Shown here piece after piece: positions 10,646 through 22,154 of a stretch of DNA of 64,000 nucleotides (its first letter is position 1; the number at the start of each line of letters is the position of its first letter). The notes below the pieces were generated by a model that was not told the origin of the DNA, did no database searches, and was given only the letters and a program-made list of their open reading frames with translations. The position numbers and the translations under genes are program-made. The stretch covers positions 119,297-183,296 of the forward strand of contig NMRB01000499.1 of NCBI GenBank assembly GCA_002633025.1, read 5' to 3'. This DNA comes from Notospermus geniculatus (lineage: Eukaryota > Nemertea > Pilidiophora > Heteronemertea > Lineidae).

Positions 10646-10980
10646 TAACAGGCCATGGAGGACCTGTGAGATCATGAACCCTAAAAGCTGAGCCAGTCAT
10701 CTCCAATCATCTAGTACCTCCAGTAGTGATATGAAGATCTTCTCAACAGTTAAGGGACATGATCTCATTAATATGCTCTATGGATGGTTTATCATAGTGA
10801 CATGGTATTGGTATAGAAGGCCTAGATGTGAAAGAGAAAAGCAGTTTTCTTCATGCAGTTAGTCCATGGGAAAATGAAATAGGCCTAGCAGAAAGATTTC
10901 AATCCTTCCAGGTCTGAAGGTTGTGCATCACTTTTTTAAGCTGTCAGAGTAACTAGCAGTTAATGAGTTCAGATACATGT

Positions 10981-11046
10981 ATATCTAATGGAAAAACCAT
11001 ATCTGATGGAAAAACCATATCTGATGGAAAAACCATATCTGATGCA
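10981..11046. repeat. 18-bp minisatellite
   Basis: About 3.5 copies of ATCTGATGGAAAAACCAT in tandem, in frame with a short ORF that I regard as fortuitous. Confidence 0.9.
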
Positions 11047-11455
11047 AAACAAACACTCAGTCCTCAAAGGGTTGACACAAAATACAAGGTAATAAGAGAA
11101 AGAGAGAGCATTTATGATAGTAACAGGCAATACCCATCATGGATGGAGTTGTCTGGCTAATCAACCATCAAACTATGGTTGAATAACCTCTGACAACACC
11201 ATCCTGATGAAAGGGACTATGTATGCACAAAAATCCTCCAACCAGTGGGCCTACAAGTCCTGTGCCTAGAGCGTGCATACAGTCTAACGTAAGCCTAAAT
11301 ACTTACAGAGTGTACCTGAAAGAGATACCTGGAAAAGAAGACATGCAATGTACAGAAACGCTAGTCCCGGACCCTCCAGGAAGTCAAATTTTACTGCTGA
11401 GCCGATCCAGCAAGTACATGGCAAGTTTGGGTACTTTCACCCAGGAAGAACACAG

Positions 11456-11606
11456 GGGCGTCGGAGCAGGGGGGGGGGGGCTGGGGGGGCTATAGCCCCC
11501 TCACTTTTTTGCTGAAAATGTTGTGTTTTTAACATCGGGTCAAAGGCACAGAGCAAACGCACGTCAAATAAAAATCGCCCAAAAATATGGTATTGTAGAT
11601 GCTATA
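11456..11606. mobile_element. Truncated MITE with CAGGGGCGTCGGAG end
   Basis: The left end CAGGGGCGTCGGAGC is followed by a G-run and CTATAGCCCCC. The element stops at the N at 11607. The 47-bp sequence before it (11406-11452) reappears from 11608 without the element, so the second contig end shows the empty site. Confidence 0.65.
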
Positions 11607-11659
11607 NTCCAGCAAGTACATGGCAAGTTTGGGTACTTTCACCCAGGAAGAACAGCAAC

Positions 11660-12195
11660 TTAAGTGTGATCTGATCACTGCTGTTCATTGGGAGAGAATG
11701 GCAAATGTAAGTGCCGAGATCTCAGTCCTGTGGTTATACTCCCTGTCCTCTGCAACATTCTCTTGTTCAGTCAGCCTTGGCAAGATGAATCAAGTCCATT
11801 TCACATCCATCCAGTCAACAAGGAGTTGATGACAGAGGGTCCTTTCTCAGAGCTTCTGCTTTGCCCTGATAGGCCCTAGGCCTACTTGGAATATCATAGC
11901 TGTCATCTCCATCCTGGACCTGACATCAATGACACTCCATGAGGAGGACAGTTGCTGAAAGGGTCTGAATGTAGATTTATGCATAGCAGTTGGCCAAACT
12001 GCTGGATCCTGACATTGATTGGCCAACATCAGATTTGACAGGAAATGATCAGAGCTACAGAGGCTGTTGTTCCATGTCCATCATCCAGTATTTCTCTTTT
12101 CCAGAGACAAGTCCTCCTCAGTCTCTGCTCTGACATCTATGGAACATTTTAACTGTATCAGAGCTACTTCTCATCTCCTTGTAAAAGATGTTGTC
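11660..12195. other. Intergenic stretch, no gene seen
   Basis: No ORF, splice pattern or clear repeat that I can support. Confidence 0.5.
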
Positions 12196-12198
12196 TTT

Positions 12199-12490
12199 GG
12201 CTCCCGTTAGAGTTAACGTTTTCACTTTTCGCATTTCATTTTTCACGGTCTTTCGTTTATAGGGTTGGTTCCACAGAGTTCACGCCCAAAAGAATGAGCA
12301 TGTTCATTCCTCGGGTCACGAGTGATTTTCATTTATTCACGCATGAAATGAATCGTACTTGTCCGTAGGTAGAAAAATGACGCCTATGGAACCCGCATCA
12401 TAAGAAATACATTGCCCAATCTTGGGTTCACCCGAGAAACATGACAATTCACGCGTGAAACGTGCAAATTTTCGCGAACGGGAGCCTTTG
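12199..12490. mobile_element. MITE with GGCTCCCGTT termini
   Basis: GGCTCCCGTTAGAGTTAACG at the left and CGCGAACGGGAGCC at the right form inverted ends. The interior is rich in TTCACGCGTGAA-like words. Confidence 0.65.
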
Positions 12491-13528
12491 CAAATTCTCT
12501 ATGCCACAAACTATCACGGACACTAGCCATCAGTTGTTGTTACTTGTGGAATGAATGACTGGCTGAGTTGAAAAAGTTGCAAAATCAAGGATTGTTGTTA
12601 CTCACCAACTGCATCAGCACAATGCTAATGAAGGTCCATACTCACACAACCGTAAGGTGGATCATTCCATTTCTACCTCAAATGATGTTCCATCTGCATG
12701 GTCAACAAGGGGCTGATTCGGGGGATGTCCAATCTCACATCTCTGCCTTGCAGTGGTAGGCCTACTTGAAGCTATTTGTTAGTGAGTGTTGTGAAGATTG
12801 AACAATATCAAGTGGTGATGGCCAAAACAGAGGGCTGGAGGAACATTGCATTTTGGAAAAAAATTTCCACCACTGATTTGTCTAATCTTCTGTGGAAAAG
12901 GTTGTATTTACCATTTTCCTAGTCTTCGTGAGGTTTGGATCCATCTTCCAGGCTTACTCTTGGAAAATGTTTGTTATCTTGAAAATGCCAACCCATGCAA
13001 GATGCAATGGGCACATCAAAACTTCTACCAATAAAAATGTCATTGAGCCAATTTGGAACACCTTGATGACAAGTGTTTCATTCAGTACTCCATCGGACCA
13101 CAACTCATCAGAGATGACCGTGGACCTCAGGCGATCTGAATGGAACCCAATGAAATCAAGTTGTCTTTCAAGTGACCACTTCACCTGAGAACAGACCCAA
13201 AGCTCAATTGAACTGGAATTATTATGTAGCTTGCAACACACTTTTGATGATGTATCACTGAAATGGATGCATCAGATGACCGAAAAATTCCGCGTTTGAG
13301 CATTGGGGACCTCGAGAGGCCTTTTCTGACAGTTCAGACACAACCATCGCCTAAGAGAAGCCTTTCTGTGCCTTCTCCCTCACACTTGTCATTTGATCAG
13401 GGCCCATCCGGCCGTCTCCCTCACACAGCAGGGCCCATTGTCCAGCACTTAACATCATGCTGAAAGAGAGCAATGAAAGTTAGTCTGACCAGATATAAAA
13501 AAACTCATAAATCTTTTGCATAAACAAA
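12491..13528. other. Intergenic stretch, no gene seen
   Basis: Short ORFs here (up to about 98 codons) show no recognisable domain and I treat them as chance. Confidence 0.45.
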
Positions 13529-13744
13529 TTAAGGGTTATGAAAAGTGACTCAAAATCTCGAATTTTTGACGAAAAAAATCTGTAGTGACTAACTGCACAC
13601 TGAATTGAGAAAATAAGGCTCGGGGCACCTTCTTATGACGGTTCCCGAGGGCCCCCGAGCCTTATTTTCCAAATTTTTTGTGCAGTTAGTCAGATTTTTC
13701 GCGTCAAAAATTCGAGATTTCGAGTCACTTTACATAACCCTTAA
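13529..13744. mobile_element. MITE with TTAA ends and about 60-bp inverted arms
   Basis: TTAAGGGTTATG at both ends in inverted orientation. The arms run through AATCTCGAATTTTTGACG and GACTAACTGCAC to AATAAGGCTCGGGG. TTAA at both borders suggests piggyBac-like integration. Confidence 0.85.
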
Positions 13745-13874
13745 ACTTGGGAACGCCTCCCACTTTCATGAAATTTAGGAGTGCCAACATTGACATCCAC
13801 AGGAGACTNATGTCTGGGGGAAAGGTGACATCACTGCCAGCCTGGATAATGATAACATGGAAATTATGTGAGTG

Positions 13875-14011
13875 TTAAGGCTCGTTTCCACAGACGCGTT
13901 TCACGCTGCGTGATGCGTCAAATCTTTTGTTATTTTCCGCCGCTCTGCTTCCAAACAATGGGCGAAGCGTCAAAACGCGGCGTAAAACGCTCAAGTGGAA
14001 ACGGGCCTTAA
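13875..14011. mobile_element. MITE with TTAAGGCYCGTTTCCAC termini
   Basis: Inverted ends TTAAGGCTCGTTTCCAC / GTGGAAACGGGCCTTAA with TTAA borders. It shares its right TTA with the next element. Related elements lie within the 780-bp duplication (24279, 25059) and a fragment at 54787. Confidence 0.8.
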
Positions 14012-14154
14012 GGCTAGGGATACACTGAACGCGATTTACCCATCGCGCGCGATTTTCGCACGAATCTCTTTTGTTTCGGAGGCATTGCGGCATGAAATAA
14101 CAAAGAAACAACGCGCGCGATGGGTAAATCGCGTTCAGTGTATCCCTAGCCTTA
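14008..14154. mobile_element. MITE with perfect 43-bp inverted arms
   Basis: Arms starting TAAGGCTAGGGATACACTG and ending in ATCGCGCGCG are identical over about 43 bp around a 60-bp core. Such perfection suggests recent activity. It abuts the preceding element. Confidence 0.88.
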
Positions 14155-15470
14155 GCCGTATTGTGGGATTCAACCCTTTCAACGTCAGTGATGGCAGTTC
14201 CCTCAGAAATAAAAACATGGCAAATTCTGAAAAGTTATGATGCCTCAGAAAACATTCAGCAAAAGTGTTCTTTTAAATACATAAATAAATAAAATAAAAA
14301 AAATAGGCCTGTATTTGACAGGCCGAGGGTACTTTCTATGTCGTCATGATGGTGCGCCCGAGGAGACGGCCGATGTAGGCCTACAGTCAGCGGAGAAAAA
14401 GTAGCCAGTCATCGTGCAGAATTGCCATGAAGTGGTTGATTCAATTGGATTTAGTTCAAAATACCGGGAAAACGTACTTGTAGTTGACAGCAAATACAAA
14501 AGGCAAAATCGACGCAGGACATGCAGGATCCGCTTGAAACAATGTATTCAACTAGCGCCGTGACCTGCGGACGCCATTGATTGTTGACGTTGTTCCGTGC
14601 GAAAGGCCTACCTCAAAACTTGGCGTAAATTCTCGCCAGAATACAACAAAAAAACTAATAGGCCTACGCATTAAGCTGGATCATTACTTCAATAAGACCC
14701 TCATGTCATATTTACATGATATTTAGACGGATTGAGATTGAAATTCAGGCTGGATACCGTCAGTGAAAACGAAAGTGCTGGGCACGCATGTGTGAAAGCA
14801 CATGGTCAGGCGGCGCAACTTTTTCATGTCGGGCCGGAATTTTCATCTCGTGAAAAAATGGGAATTTTCGCTAGTTTTTCAGCACAGTTTCCAATATTTC
14901 TCATAAAAACAGTACCAGAAGGGTTTACCTGGGACGGTCTGAGGAAAAAATCGAAATATCCAGAGAATTGGACCTTACCATTTTGGATGTTGACACTGAA
15001 CTGTTCAAAAAACAGACGATGTGCCGCGTCTGCAGGTCACGTGGTTTTCGGTCCTCGTTTCCAGGGACACACCCATGCAGGCATACATTCAGCATTGATT
15101 GGTTGCGGGATGCAGGAGGAGGGGCGAGACACCTTGGTTCGTCTGCATTACCTTATTTGGGGTTGATTTTTTTGGCGCCACTGCAATCTAAAAATATCAT
15201 GTGAAAACGTGTTTTTTTATGGCGGGATTTAAGACTAGTTCAGGTATTTGCCGCTTCATTCTCGCGGCGGCTACTGTCCGTTCCACAGTGTGCGCGCGGG
15301 AATGGGAGCGGCGAAGACGATCATTTTGTGGAGAGTAGCTATGGCCCGGGGGCTATGGACAGTAAATTATAGGCCTGTTTGCATCAACGATATGTGAATT
15401 TACGAAGTTCACACCTGAAGGCGCACAGTGAGGAACGTTATGAAGGGGGGAAGTCAAACGTGCAGTCGGC
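14155..15470. other. Intergenic stretch; one unassigned 144-codon ORF
   Basis: A plus-strand ORF at 14732-15166 shows no domain or splice context that I recognise; it is probably chance. A degenerate CG-rich patch lies around 15250-15350. Nothing else is supported. Confidence 0.4.
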
Positions 15471-15614
15471 TAAAGCAAGGTTCATTGGCGCCGGATTTTG
15501 TCCGACTCAGGTCCGTAAAAAATCGATCATGATATTTGCGTTGTCGTATCCGCAAAAATAGGGGCAAACGGACTGAAAATGGACCGGATCCGTGTGCCAA
15601 TGAACCTTGCTTTA
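15471..15614. mobile_element. MITE with TAAAGCAAGGTTCATTGGC termini, copy 1
   Basis: Ends TAAAGCAAGGTTCATTGGC / GCCAATGAACCTTGCTTTA are inverted, with CCGGATC words inside. Confidence 0.85.
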
Positions 15615-16017
15615 ACCAGCAATGCCGTTCGAAGGTGCGGCCAAGGGCGTAACCTGATGCTACGAAGTGCGAAATATGCTAGGTGTGACAGGAATCCGCG
15701 TCCTATAAATGCAGATGCGCCAAACAATATAGCCCGCTACTATAAGGTATATTCGAATGGTCATGGTCTCTCCCGTAGCTAGGCCTAGGACCTACATGTA
15801 GGCCTAATCCGTCGCTGAACAATAAGACCGGACTTGATTCGAGGGGGACTTGGATTCCTTTCACACCGGCTGTTCCATGATGCGCGTACGCATTTTCATG
15901 CCAACTACAACAGCCCACAGGATATTTGATTGGGAATAGCATTACGACTCTTCACTGAACCACCCCCATTAATTCATTTGATTGGTAATCTGTGAATACC
16001 GCTTTTATAAAGACGCG

Positions 16018-16161
16018 TAAAGCAAGGTTCATTGGCACACGGAAATGGTCCGGTTCATGTCCGTAAAAAATCTATCAAACGGACTTCAGCGTTGTCGTAT
16101 CCGGAAAACTAGCGGCAAACGGACTGGACACGGATCGGACCCGTGTGCCAATGAACCTTGC
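16018..16161. mobile_element. MITE with TAAAGCAAGGTTCATTGGC termini, copy 2
   Basis: Second member of the family at 15471, same orientation and length, with a decayed last three bases at the right end. Confidence 0.85.
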
Positions 16162-16163
16162 AT

Positions 16164-16561
16164 AGCTAAGCGCACATTTGCGATTAAAACCTTGTCGGAT
16201 CCGTTCATCGGATGCACTAACGCGCGGCAAGACCGCGCACATGTAGACGTCTAGGGCCTATGCGTTAAAATTCGCAGCACCGGCGGATGTCAGTTTTCCT
16301 TCACTGGGAAAATCGAAGGGATATCCCAAAATTACGTCATTATAAAGGAATTCCTTCCGAATACCGGACGTCAACAGTTATTTTTGACGGATGAATGGAA
16401 CATGTTCCAATCGTCCGATATCGCATGCGTTACTCAATTCGTTCCGGATGATGATTGTCCGGATGATAAAGTGTCAATCAGTGTCTCCATTTCAATCCGG
16501 TAACGGATCCGGTAAACGTACACATTTCGCAAAGGTTTTAATCGCAAATGTGCGCTTAGCT
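16164..16561. mobile_element. MITE with AGCTAAGCGCACATTTGCG termini
   Basis: About 30-bp inverted ends AGCTAAGCGCACATTTGCGA... bound a 398-bp element containing several GGATCCG words. It begins directly after the preceding MITE. Confidence 0.82.
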
Positions 16562-17620
16562 TTAAGCTAATTGTAATAATAGTAAAAAAAACGTTGATTC
16601 TTATGAACATTCACTCTTTATTATTGTTAATGAAGCCAAGGCGTATACAGAATTGGCCAATAACTCCGTTTCACAGAACCAGTGAGAAATAAACATCACC
16701 CATTATGTCATGGCTGACATAAATACTAGTATTAAATTTGTTACGCTAACTTCCCCATGACTTCGCGGTTTGGCTCCGTAACCTACTCTAGGCCTAGATA
16801 GTCTACTAGTTTTCCGAGTACCGTTACATTCATGTTCTCAATATAAATATTAATTAACCCAATTTGATTGAAACTATTATTTTGAACGAGTTGACAAACT
16901 TATTCATTCATTTAGACAGTGGTTTGGGGAACTGCAGTGAACCACACCCTCTAGCCCACTGATTTTATAAGGTCGAGTTGAGACAGAGCTATACGGTATA
17001 TGGACACCCTGGTTTCATGGTTATGAACCCTTTATTAGGCCATTGTTTGTCAGCGTGTCCGGATACCGTACACCTCTAAAACCTGGCCTTAGAAAATCAG
17101 CCCGAGTATCTGCCAGTAGATTACGCGAACCAAACCACGAAATTTTGTCTCGTCTTTTTATACATTTACTTGGCAAAAGATGGCAGCAAAAATGAGACTA
17201 CACAGGAGGATATAAACACTGGAATCACATGGCAAGCGGACCGTCGAAGGTGTGTATATAAAGGGAACCTCGTGGAAAGATTGAAAGCATACAGAAATGC
17301 AAAACAAAACTGACGATTCGTTCTTCCCTTTTTTTACAAAAGACTATTAATTATACGTCATTGAGTACACAGGGTAGACTAGTTTTCGTTCGAGGCTTGT
17401 GAAGGACACTATAAAGTGATACCACTCATTCCAACGCCATCTTCCAATAATCTACGAATTTTACAAAATTTTTGAAAAATCTTGTTCGGAGTCACCATGA
17501 CAACTGAAAACAGCATTTACCAGATGTCAAAATCACGGTCAACATCACACCACAACTTCTGTAGGTTTGCACCACCCGTTCTCTGTGACTGAACGCATAC
17601 ATCTTGAGGTAATCAGTAAT
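16562..17620. other. AT-rich intergenic stretch, no gene seen
   Basis: No supported feature. Confidence 0.45.
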
Positions 17621-17622
17621 TC

Positions 17623-17679
17623 TTAATGCTCGCTTGCTCCGTCACCGTGTGTGGCAGCGACGAAGTGAGCGAGCGCTAA
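17623..17679. repeat. Short inverted repeat (GCTCGCTTGCTCCGTC arms)
   Basis: Inverted GCTCGCTTGCTCCGTC / GACGAAGTGAGCGAGC around a 20-bp core. Confidence 0.7.
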
Positions 17680-17805
17680 GACCCTCAGACACTCTCACGA
17701 TAGAATGCGTAAAAGTTTACATAACCATATCAGTTGCATCATTAAAATAATTTACGTACCCAACATTACACAAATTTTTGGATCCACACTTCATCAATGA
17801 AGTCA

Positions 17806-17905
17806 CACACCCTCCCACAGCAGGGCTTTGGTCTTGTTCCACTTCATGTGGTGTGTGCGAGTGTCTGAAGAGGAGCGAGACCAAAGCCCTGCGATGGGAG
17901 GATGA
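17806..17905. mobile_element. Palindromic MITE (CAGGGCTTTGGTCT arms)
   Basis: CTCCCACAGCAGGGCTTTGG and CCAAAGCCCTGCGATGGGAG are inverted around a core with GTGGTGTGTGC. Confidence 0.7.
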
Positions 17906-17940
17906 TGAAGTCAATCTAAGTTATGTTTTTGAACTCTTGA

Positions 17941-18100
17941 TATAGAGGAACTTCACGTGACGTCATCATTGATGTCGTAATTTGCACGTCAGCCATGTTG
18001 GACATCATTTGAAGCTACGAATGCGTTGGACGTGACGTCCAACATGGCGGCATCTCGTCGCGGCAGTGACGTCACAATCGTCGCTGCACTTCCTCTATAG
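17941..18100. mobile_element. CRE/E-box-rich MITE, copy 1
   Basis: TATAGAGGAACTTCACGTGA at the left and TGCACTTCCTCTATA at the right are inverted ends. It contains TGACGTCA and CACGTGAC motifs. Its right end overlaps the start of the next element. Confidence 0.75.
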
Positions 18101-18325
18101 AGGTTCTTCACGTGACGTCACATTTCCATGACGACACGATGCCGCCATATTGACTGTCAAAATGCCAAGTGACATTAGAGCATGAACACAGTGTCAACAC
18201 ACAGATCCTGACGTCAGAATGTCATGACGTGACAGTTTTCACATCATCGCCAGCCATTTGTCAGCCAACATGGCCGATTCTTTGCAGTCACGTGACCGTT
18301 GTGACGTCAGTGAAGGACCTCTATT
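18097..18325. mobile_element. CRE/E-box-rich MITE, copy 2
   Basis: ATAGAGGTTCTTCACGTGAC to GTGACGTCAGTGAAGGACCTCTAT. It includes TGACGTCA, CACGTGAC and TCACGTGA motifs. A closely related copy lies at 60041-60243. Confidence 0.78.
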
Positions 18326-18732
18326 GGTCAGCAAGTGTAACACATGTTCACCAAGAAGTAAGTAGTACCGGTACATAAAATACAATGGTCTGTCACAGAG
18401 TTTTCATGAAGTACAACAAAATCCCTGGCTAAATTTTGAGTACGTTTTTTTCTTTAACATACAAAAATGTAGCAGCACACATCGGTAAATCTTTCAGATA
18501 CAGTGACAGTTGATTGGACTTTCACACCCGAGAGAGATTTTTAAGTCGCTAGGCCCAAACCAGGCATATCTCTACCCTCTAACAGAAGGAGGACGTGCCT
18601 CCATTCAAGATAAGGGTGTGTGTGACCAACTCAAGTAATAGCTCTATTCTGTAGTAATGAGTATACAGAAATTTTCAATTAAGCTATTACTCTAGATGAG
18701 CACACCCCCCGAACTTACTGGAGGGAAGATGA

Positions 18733-19669
18733 GTGACCCGCTCCAGGAAAAGCAGGCACTTGTCACAGGTGATCATCATTGGTCATCAGTTTACTCAACT
18801 ATTATCACTGCTGTCCACTACAATTGTCAACCTGCAGAGATGTACATTTCAGCTATTGTGTTGTAAGGCCGTTAACCCTTTCCTTGGTTGTGACTTGCGC
18901 CTACTCAGGGCCGGCGCGGCCACTTTTCCATTGAGGGGGTACACCATCAATAGGGGCACCTACATACAGAGCGAGAGGAGGGCCGTAGCTGGCTTTTTCC
19001 GCTAGGGAGGCATTTTAAGCAGATAAGCTCAACGGACGTGGGCTTCGCCTCCCAGCATGGCGCCGAAGAGGCAAAATTTTGAAAATTAGAAGCTCTGAGA
19101 TGTGATTTTAGGTCAATTTCCTGCACCCTGAGACACGGACAATAATGATCTTTTTTCCCATATGATTTTGCTGGAAAAAAATGTTTTTGAACGATTGGCC
19201 TGGGCCCCCCCACCCCCACCCCTATGCTAGGTACGGGTCTGGAGAGGTTGAAGCGAATCGACAGTCGTTTTGTAAACAGAAGGATGATGTTTGTAAACAT
19301 TGCCCTCACAGCCAATCAGAATGCAGGAAATTAGTGTTTGTAAACAAAGATTCGTCCCCTTTTGCATTCAGATTTTTGGCTGACAAATCGCTTTAATAAT
19401 TTCAAAGCACAACGAACCAAAATGCCCTGCTCCCCCGAGAAAATTTTTATTCTGAAGTACCGGAAACGCGATTTCCTGGCATCTGGGCGGGTGACGATGG
19501 ACATAACACTTCGAGGGGCGTGCAAAGTGCCCTTTTGGGATTTGCGTGCCCTTTTCAAAAGGGCACCCCAACCAAAAAGGGCACATCACCCACAATTATT
19601 GAGGGGGTAAATACCCCCCTTACCCCCCCGGCCGCGCCGGCCCTGCTACTTTTGCTGGATCGGGTCACA
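18733..19669. mobile_element. TGTGACCCG-ended repeat, host of a nested MITE
   Basis: Left end TGACCCGCTCCAGGAAAAGC, right end TTTGCTGGATCGGGTCACA. The body CAGGTGATCATCATTGGTCA recurs at 28304, 31962 and 37947. This copy is split by the 740-bp element at 18906. Confidence 0.82.
18906..19645. mobile_element. Nested 740-bp MITE with CAGGGCCGGCGCGGCC termini
   Basis: Inverted CAGGGCCGGCGCGGCC ends lie inside another repeat and are flanked by CTACT on both sides (18901-18905, 19646-19650). Uninterrupted host copies read CGCCTACTTTTGCTGG across the site. No transposase is coded. Confidence 0.9.
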
Positions 19670-19812
19670 TTTGTTCAGAGGACAACTAACATGGTGTACA
19701 TTTGTATATCTCAACGGTTTTGACTTTGAACACTGCATCCCACCATATTTCCATTTTGATCAAGTTTTCCTATAAGGTCTGAACACAGAAGGATATACGT
19801 AGAAACCGCCAC

Positions 19813-20076
19813 ATGAAGATGTCGCAAATGAATGAACAAGATTTAATCCCCGAATCCCCAAAATTCATTTCATCTCTAAAATCAGGTAAAATATCTAAAA
19901 GCCAGGCTTACTATTACCGTCGTAAAAAAGTGTCCGTGGTCGTCACTGAACCACCCTATTTTCCTGGACAATTCTCAATCAATATGCTAACCATGAACCA
20001 TTTAAAAATGCTGAAATGTGCGCTTTATAAATTTGGATTGTCTGTAATTGCACCTGGTGGTGAAAATGAGTCATGA
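19813..20076 (+). CDS. Unassigned 87-codon ORF
   Basis: An ATG-initiated ORF starting MKMSQMNEQD with a short basic stretch (YYYRRKKVSV). No domain recognised, no splice sites or neighbours that support it. It may be chance. Confidence 0.15.
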   Translation: MKMSQMNEQDLIPESPKFISSLKSGKISKSQAYYYRRKKVSVVVTEPPYFPGQFSINMLTMNHLKMLKCALYKFGLSVIAPGGENES

Positions 20077-20099
20077 AATGCAGTTGAATATGGATTATT

Positions 20100-20800
20100 T
20101 CTGGACCCAGTCGAACGTGTAACTGTACAGACACAAATGTAAAATCCTTTATAATTGCAGAGCTGGTAATTTATGCTTATCACACTCAGAAGCATTGAAA
20201 ACTGCCCCATTACCACTAAGTCTTCGAAATTTTTTCCCTGAATAACCTGGATTAAGCTGACTCAGGGCATGCTTGCCTGTAGAGTGGCCCAAACTCTGTA
20301 TAATCAATCGTTAAAGCCTGTTCTGGGCTCAATCTGAGTCGGGGCCTACTCGCCTGGTGATGCAGAATGAATCACATGCCCAAACTCGACCAATGGGAGA
20401 CCTTTCTGCTATTGGAGGCTGCCAGTTAGCGGTCCTAGAATGTCGCAAAATTTGATCCGCACCTGGCTTAAGTCTTTTCAAGGCTGAATATACACAGGGA
20501 ATACAGACCACAGATATGACTCAGTTCTGCAAATATAAAGGAATTCACATAACACGTTAAAACTCATGATAAAATTTCCCAGCATGATAAAATGTGACGC
20601 TCCCCAAAGAAGCCTTAATGTGTGGTGACGTGATACTACAACAATGAGTTATTATTGCTCTATTCTTGCATCTGAACTGCGACGTTCGTCGGGAGCCATC
20701 GGGACGACCAGGCACGGACAACTCCACTGTAGCGGTAACCTTTGGATGTCCGAACCAATCAGTTCAAAAGCACTTTTAAAGTTAAATACAGTCTCAAAGC
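20100..20800. other. Intergenic stretch, no gene seen
   Basis: No supported coding feature. Confidence 0.45.
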
Positions 20801-20807
20801 GCTTGAC

Positions 20808-20949
20808 ATTGGGTCATATGAATAAAGACGAGCAAATGCTTTTACATGTACTTCATATTTGTACAGCATTGCCTAATGCATTTGTATTGCAAAATTCAAG
20901 TACCGGTAAAAGCATTTGCTACCGGTACTCTTTATTCATATGACCCATT
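20808..20949. mobile_element. MITE with TTGGGTCATATGAATAAAG-type arms
   Basis: TTGGGTCATATGAATAAAGA at the left and CTTTATTCATATGACCCATT at the right, with inverted GCAAATGCTTTTAC words inside. Confidence 0.82.
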
Positions 20950-20951
20950 GG

Positions 20952-21075
20952 CTCAAGTAGAGTATAGCGGACCAAGCCATGGGAATGCACTGAGTGTGTA
21001 CAAGGAATAAGCGGCAATGTATGGAGATGTGTCACTTTCTGCCGGTTGGCCCGCTATACTCAACTTAGTACTTGA
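20952..21075. mobile_element. MITE with CAAGTAGAGTATAGCGG arms
   Basis: CAAGTAGAGTATAGCGGACC and GGCCCGCTATACTCAACTTA are inverted. It directly follows the previous element. Confidence 0.75.
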
Positions 21076-21399
21076 CCCGTTGACATTACCACCCAGTTTC
21101 TCCAGAAACCTTTCTGGGGAACTCAAGGAGCAGCTCATACAGCACATTACTTGATCCTTTCAGAGTTGAGAATACAGAGAGGTGACTCGGCAGGGAATTA
21201 CACCCATGACTTCTTGGTCTTGAGCCCAACACTCAACCACTGTGCCACCTCTCCAAACTGATCTCAAGTCAACCACTTTCAGTAACACCCATGAAAAGGC
21301 ACAACCCAGTTCATCCAAAATGGCTCTCGACGAGCACACCAGTATAAGTATGAAATATCTTCAGTTCCCAACATCAATGAGGCCCTAGTACTCTGTTCA

Positions 21400-21622
21400 G
21401 GGCTTGAAAAGTTAGAAATTTGTGACCAGTCACAGCAAACGTAGGCGCATGTCGCTCTGAGCTTAGCAGTTTGAGACCAAATGTTTGTCAGTTTCAATAT
21501 TGTCTGTCTATTGTGAAATCTGAAACGATCTATTTCTTCCATTCTCTCCTGGTGTCATCTCAGTTCGTTGACGCTCACCTTCTGAGCGACATGCGCCTAG
21601 TTTTGCTGTGAAGGGTCACATT
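21400..21622. mobile_element. Interspersed repeat (GTCTATTGTGAAATCTGAAA family)
   Basis: Shares TTTGTCAGTTTCAATATTGT and CTGGTGTCATCTCAG with 37373-37570 (inverse) and with the block at 6600-6735. GTGACC/GGTCAC words lie at the ends, so it is a TGTGACC-type non-autonomous element. Confidence 0.7.
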
Positions 21623-22032
21623 TGTTTTACCACAGGCCGCATCAACTCCCAACCACTTACAAAGATTCTAAACCAGATTTTACTCATCCACAACTCATGT
21701 TGCCAATAATTCTTTCAATTACTGCTAATAATTTATCACCAGTTTTAATATTTTGCAGTGATGAAATACGCACTCGGAACGACAGTGCGACTAGCTGATG
21801 CATCTTTTCGACGAAGCCCTGTTTTCACAAACCCTTTTTTACATGTTTTACATGCAGTGAACCCAAATCAGGCCTAGGACACCAAATGAACGATGACAGT
21901 GACTAGAAAAGAGAACAAGTGTGTACTTGAGAATATACATGAGTACAAATGCATAGATCGTCGCACTCGGGCCGAATTTTCTCGGCCGAACTCACAGAAT
22001 GTGGCTTTTCCTTTTCAGCATAAGTTAACGAC

Positions 22033-22154
22033 CTGGGCCGACCGCGCAGAACGTCCGATAGTGCTATCAGTAGTTAGTGACAACGCATTTTTCCGTACCT
22101 AACCGCCGAAAGGCACCGAAAGCACTAGTGGACTTTCTGTGTGGTCGGCCCTGG
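22033..22154. mobile_element. MITE with GGGCCGACCGC termini, copy 1
   Basis: GGGCCGACCGCGCAGAACGT and ACTTTCTGTGTGGTCGGCCC are inverted. Related copy at 38491-38623. Confidence 0.75.

Noticed and set aside
14732-15166. 144-codon plus-strand ORF as a gene
   Set aside because: No recognisable motif, no splice sites or promoter support; such lengths are expected by chance in 64 kb.
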